Assembly: GCA_035510855.1 (NCBI GenBank)
Contig: DATKGG010000061.1
Coordinates: forward strand, 1 to 6,152
Length of the DNA stretch: 6,152 nucleotides
Direction: 5' to 3'
Source of the DNA: Palsa-459 sp035510855
GTDB taxonomy: Bacteria > Actinomycetota > Acidimicrobiia > Acidimicrobiales > RAAP-2
The notes beneath the pieces are model-generated. The model was given only the letters and a program-made list of their open reading frames with translations. It made no database searches and was not told the origin of the DNA. Position numbers and translations under genes: made by a program. Shown here one piece after another: positions 5,187 through 6,152 of this stretch. Position 1 is the stretch's first letter. Each line of letters starts with the position of its first letter.

Positions 5187-6152
5187 GTGGGTACGTTCCT
5201 TCTCCTCGATGGCCACTCGCTCGCCTATCGCGCCTGGTTCGCGCTGCAGGACGCGGCTCTGGCCACGTCGTCCGGGCAGGACACGACGGCGGTCTTCGGG
5301 TTCGTGTCGATGACGACGCGGCTGTTGTCCGACTGGCAGCCGACGGGGATGGCGGCCGCGCTCGACACCCCTGAGCCGACGTTCCGCGACGAGATCTCCA
5401 GCGTCTATAAGGCCGGCCGGACGCCGGCGCCTGAGGCGTTTCATTCTCAGATCGAACTGGTGCGCAAGTTCCTCGAGCTTCTCGGGGTCCCCGTTGTCAC
5501 CGTGCCGGGCTACGAAGCCGATGACGTCCTCGCCACTCTCGCCACCAAGCTTCGCGACGCGGGCGAAGACGTGATCGTCGTGACCGGCGACCGCGACACC
5601 TATCAGCTGGTGGAGGACCCGCACGTGCGCGTGCTGTACAACCGGCGTGGGGTGACCGACTACGTGCTCTATGACGAGGCCGGCATCGTCGAGCGGACCG
5701 GGGTCCTCCCTCCCAGGTACCCCCTGCTCGCGGCGCTACGCGGCGACACCTCGGACAACCTGCCCGGCGTGCCAGGTGTTGGCGAGAAGACGGCTGCCAA
5801 GCTCGTCAACACCTATCTCGATATCGACGCGATCTACTCTCATCTCGGCGAGCTGACGCCGAAGCTGCGTGAGTCGATGGCCGCCAACGAGGCGCAGGTG
5901 CGCCAGAACCTGCAGATGATCCCGCTCGTGCGCGATGTCCCGCTCGAGTGCGACGTGCCTGATGACTTGAGATTCGGCGGCTGGGATGCAGCGGGCCTGA
6001 GGGACCTGTTCGACTTCCTCGAGATGCGCGCACCTCGCGATCGCCTCTTTGACGCCCTCGACAAGCTCGGCGCGGCAGCGGCGCTCGGCACGCGCCGCGA
6101 TGCGACAGAGGGCGCGACCGATAGGTCGGGAGCGCTCGATGTCGCTCCTCTC
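5187..6152 (+). CDS. polA: DNA polymerase I, N-terminal 5'-3' exonuclease part (cut by the right edge)
   Basis: These 322 codons, running to the last base of the window, encode the FEN-type 5' nuclease domain of PolA, which removes RNA primers and flaps in replication and repair. Visible metal-binding acidic residues are Asp8 (LLLDGHSLAYR), Asp60 (ALDTP), Glu110/Asp112/Asp113 (GYEADD), Asp135/Asp137 (TGDRDTYQL) and Asp187/Asp190 (RGDTSDN). The helical-arch segment has R-x6-YKAGR at 67-78, where ANR is more usual. The helix-hairpin-helix GVPGVGEKTAAKLV is at 194-207. Residues from about 290 become a variable Ala/Arg-rich linker toward the 3'-5' exonuclease-like and polymerase domains, which lie outside. 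GTG was chosen because it puts the conserved FLLLDG strand at the N-terminus, as in other PolA proteins; TTG 5166 is an in-frame alternative with no better support. Whether the full protein carries the polymerase domain cannot be seen here, but the length past the nuclease domain favours it. Confidence 0.94.
   Translation, partial: MGTFLLLDGHSLAYRAWFALQDAALATSSGQDTTAVFGFVSMTTRLLSDWQPTGMAAALDTPEPTFRDEISSVYKAGRTPAPEAFHSQIELVRKFLELLGVPVVTVPGYEADDVLATLATKLRDAGEDVIVVTGDRDTYQLVEDPHVRVLYNRRGVTDYVLYDEAGIVERTGVLPPRYPLLAALRGDTSDNLPGVPGVGEKTAAKLVNTYLDIDAIYSHLGELTPKLRESMAANEAQVRQNLQMIPLVRDVPLECDVPDDLRFGGWDAAGLRDLFDFLEMRAPRDRLFDALDKLGAAAALGTRRDATEGATDRSGALDVAPL

Noticed and set aside
4536..5624. Long open frame on the - strand across pdtaR and polA
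   Set aside because: It is the antisense of two strongly supported + strand genes, and its product is rich in Arg, Gly and His without any domain.

Overview
The window is high-GC, densely coded DNA with every supported gene on the + strand. Codon third positions are dominated by G and C, start codons include GTG and TTG, and the protein families point to an actinobacterial chromosome. An ANTAR response regulator of the PdtaR type directly upstream of polA, and an ECF transporter with S component and both ATPases fused in one chain, are both arrangements I recall from mycobacteria. The shared TA(A/G)GCTC elements close to start codons would suit Acidimicrobiia or a related deep actinobacterial lineage, but that placement is inference. 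There are no mobile elements, tRNAs, rRNAs or CRISPR arrays.

Layout. (1) Positions 1-755 hold the C-terminal half of an AarF/UbiB-type (ABC1) atypical kinase, cut by the left edge. (2) Positions 756-1033 are probably non-coding. They carry a degenerate direct repeat of about 66 bp with a 103-bp period, then a cluster of small dyads just before the next gene. (3) Positions 1034-4173 are a two-gene ECF transporter operon: a 765-aa fusion of a membrane S-type domain with two ATPase domains, and a 281-aa EcfT coupling protein whose ATG overlaps the upstream stop (ATGA). (4) Positions 4225-5135 hold a 94-aa predicted coiled-coil protein of unknown function followed 29 bp later by a PdtaR-like response regulator starting at TTG. 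(5) From 5187 to the right edge runs the 5' part of polA, covering the 5'-3' exonuclease domain; it starts with GTG and has no Shine-Dalgarno sequence.

How the parts work together. The fusion protein and EcfT together supply every component of a complete, dedicated (group I) energy-coupling-factor importer, so the operon should be self-sufficient for taking up one unknown micronutrient. The regulator has an intact receiver domain and an RNA-binding ANTAR domain, so it should act on transcript elongation or translation after phosphorylation by a kinase that is not in this window. The small coiled-coil gene is probably co-transcribed with it. The most interesting unexplained signals are the repeat-rich, structured leader of the ECF operon and a 12-bp element shared just upstream of two start codons, which suggests leaderless or nearly leaderless transcripts.
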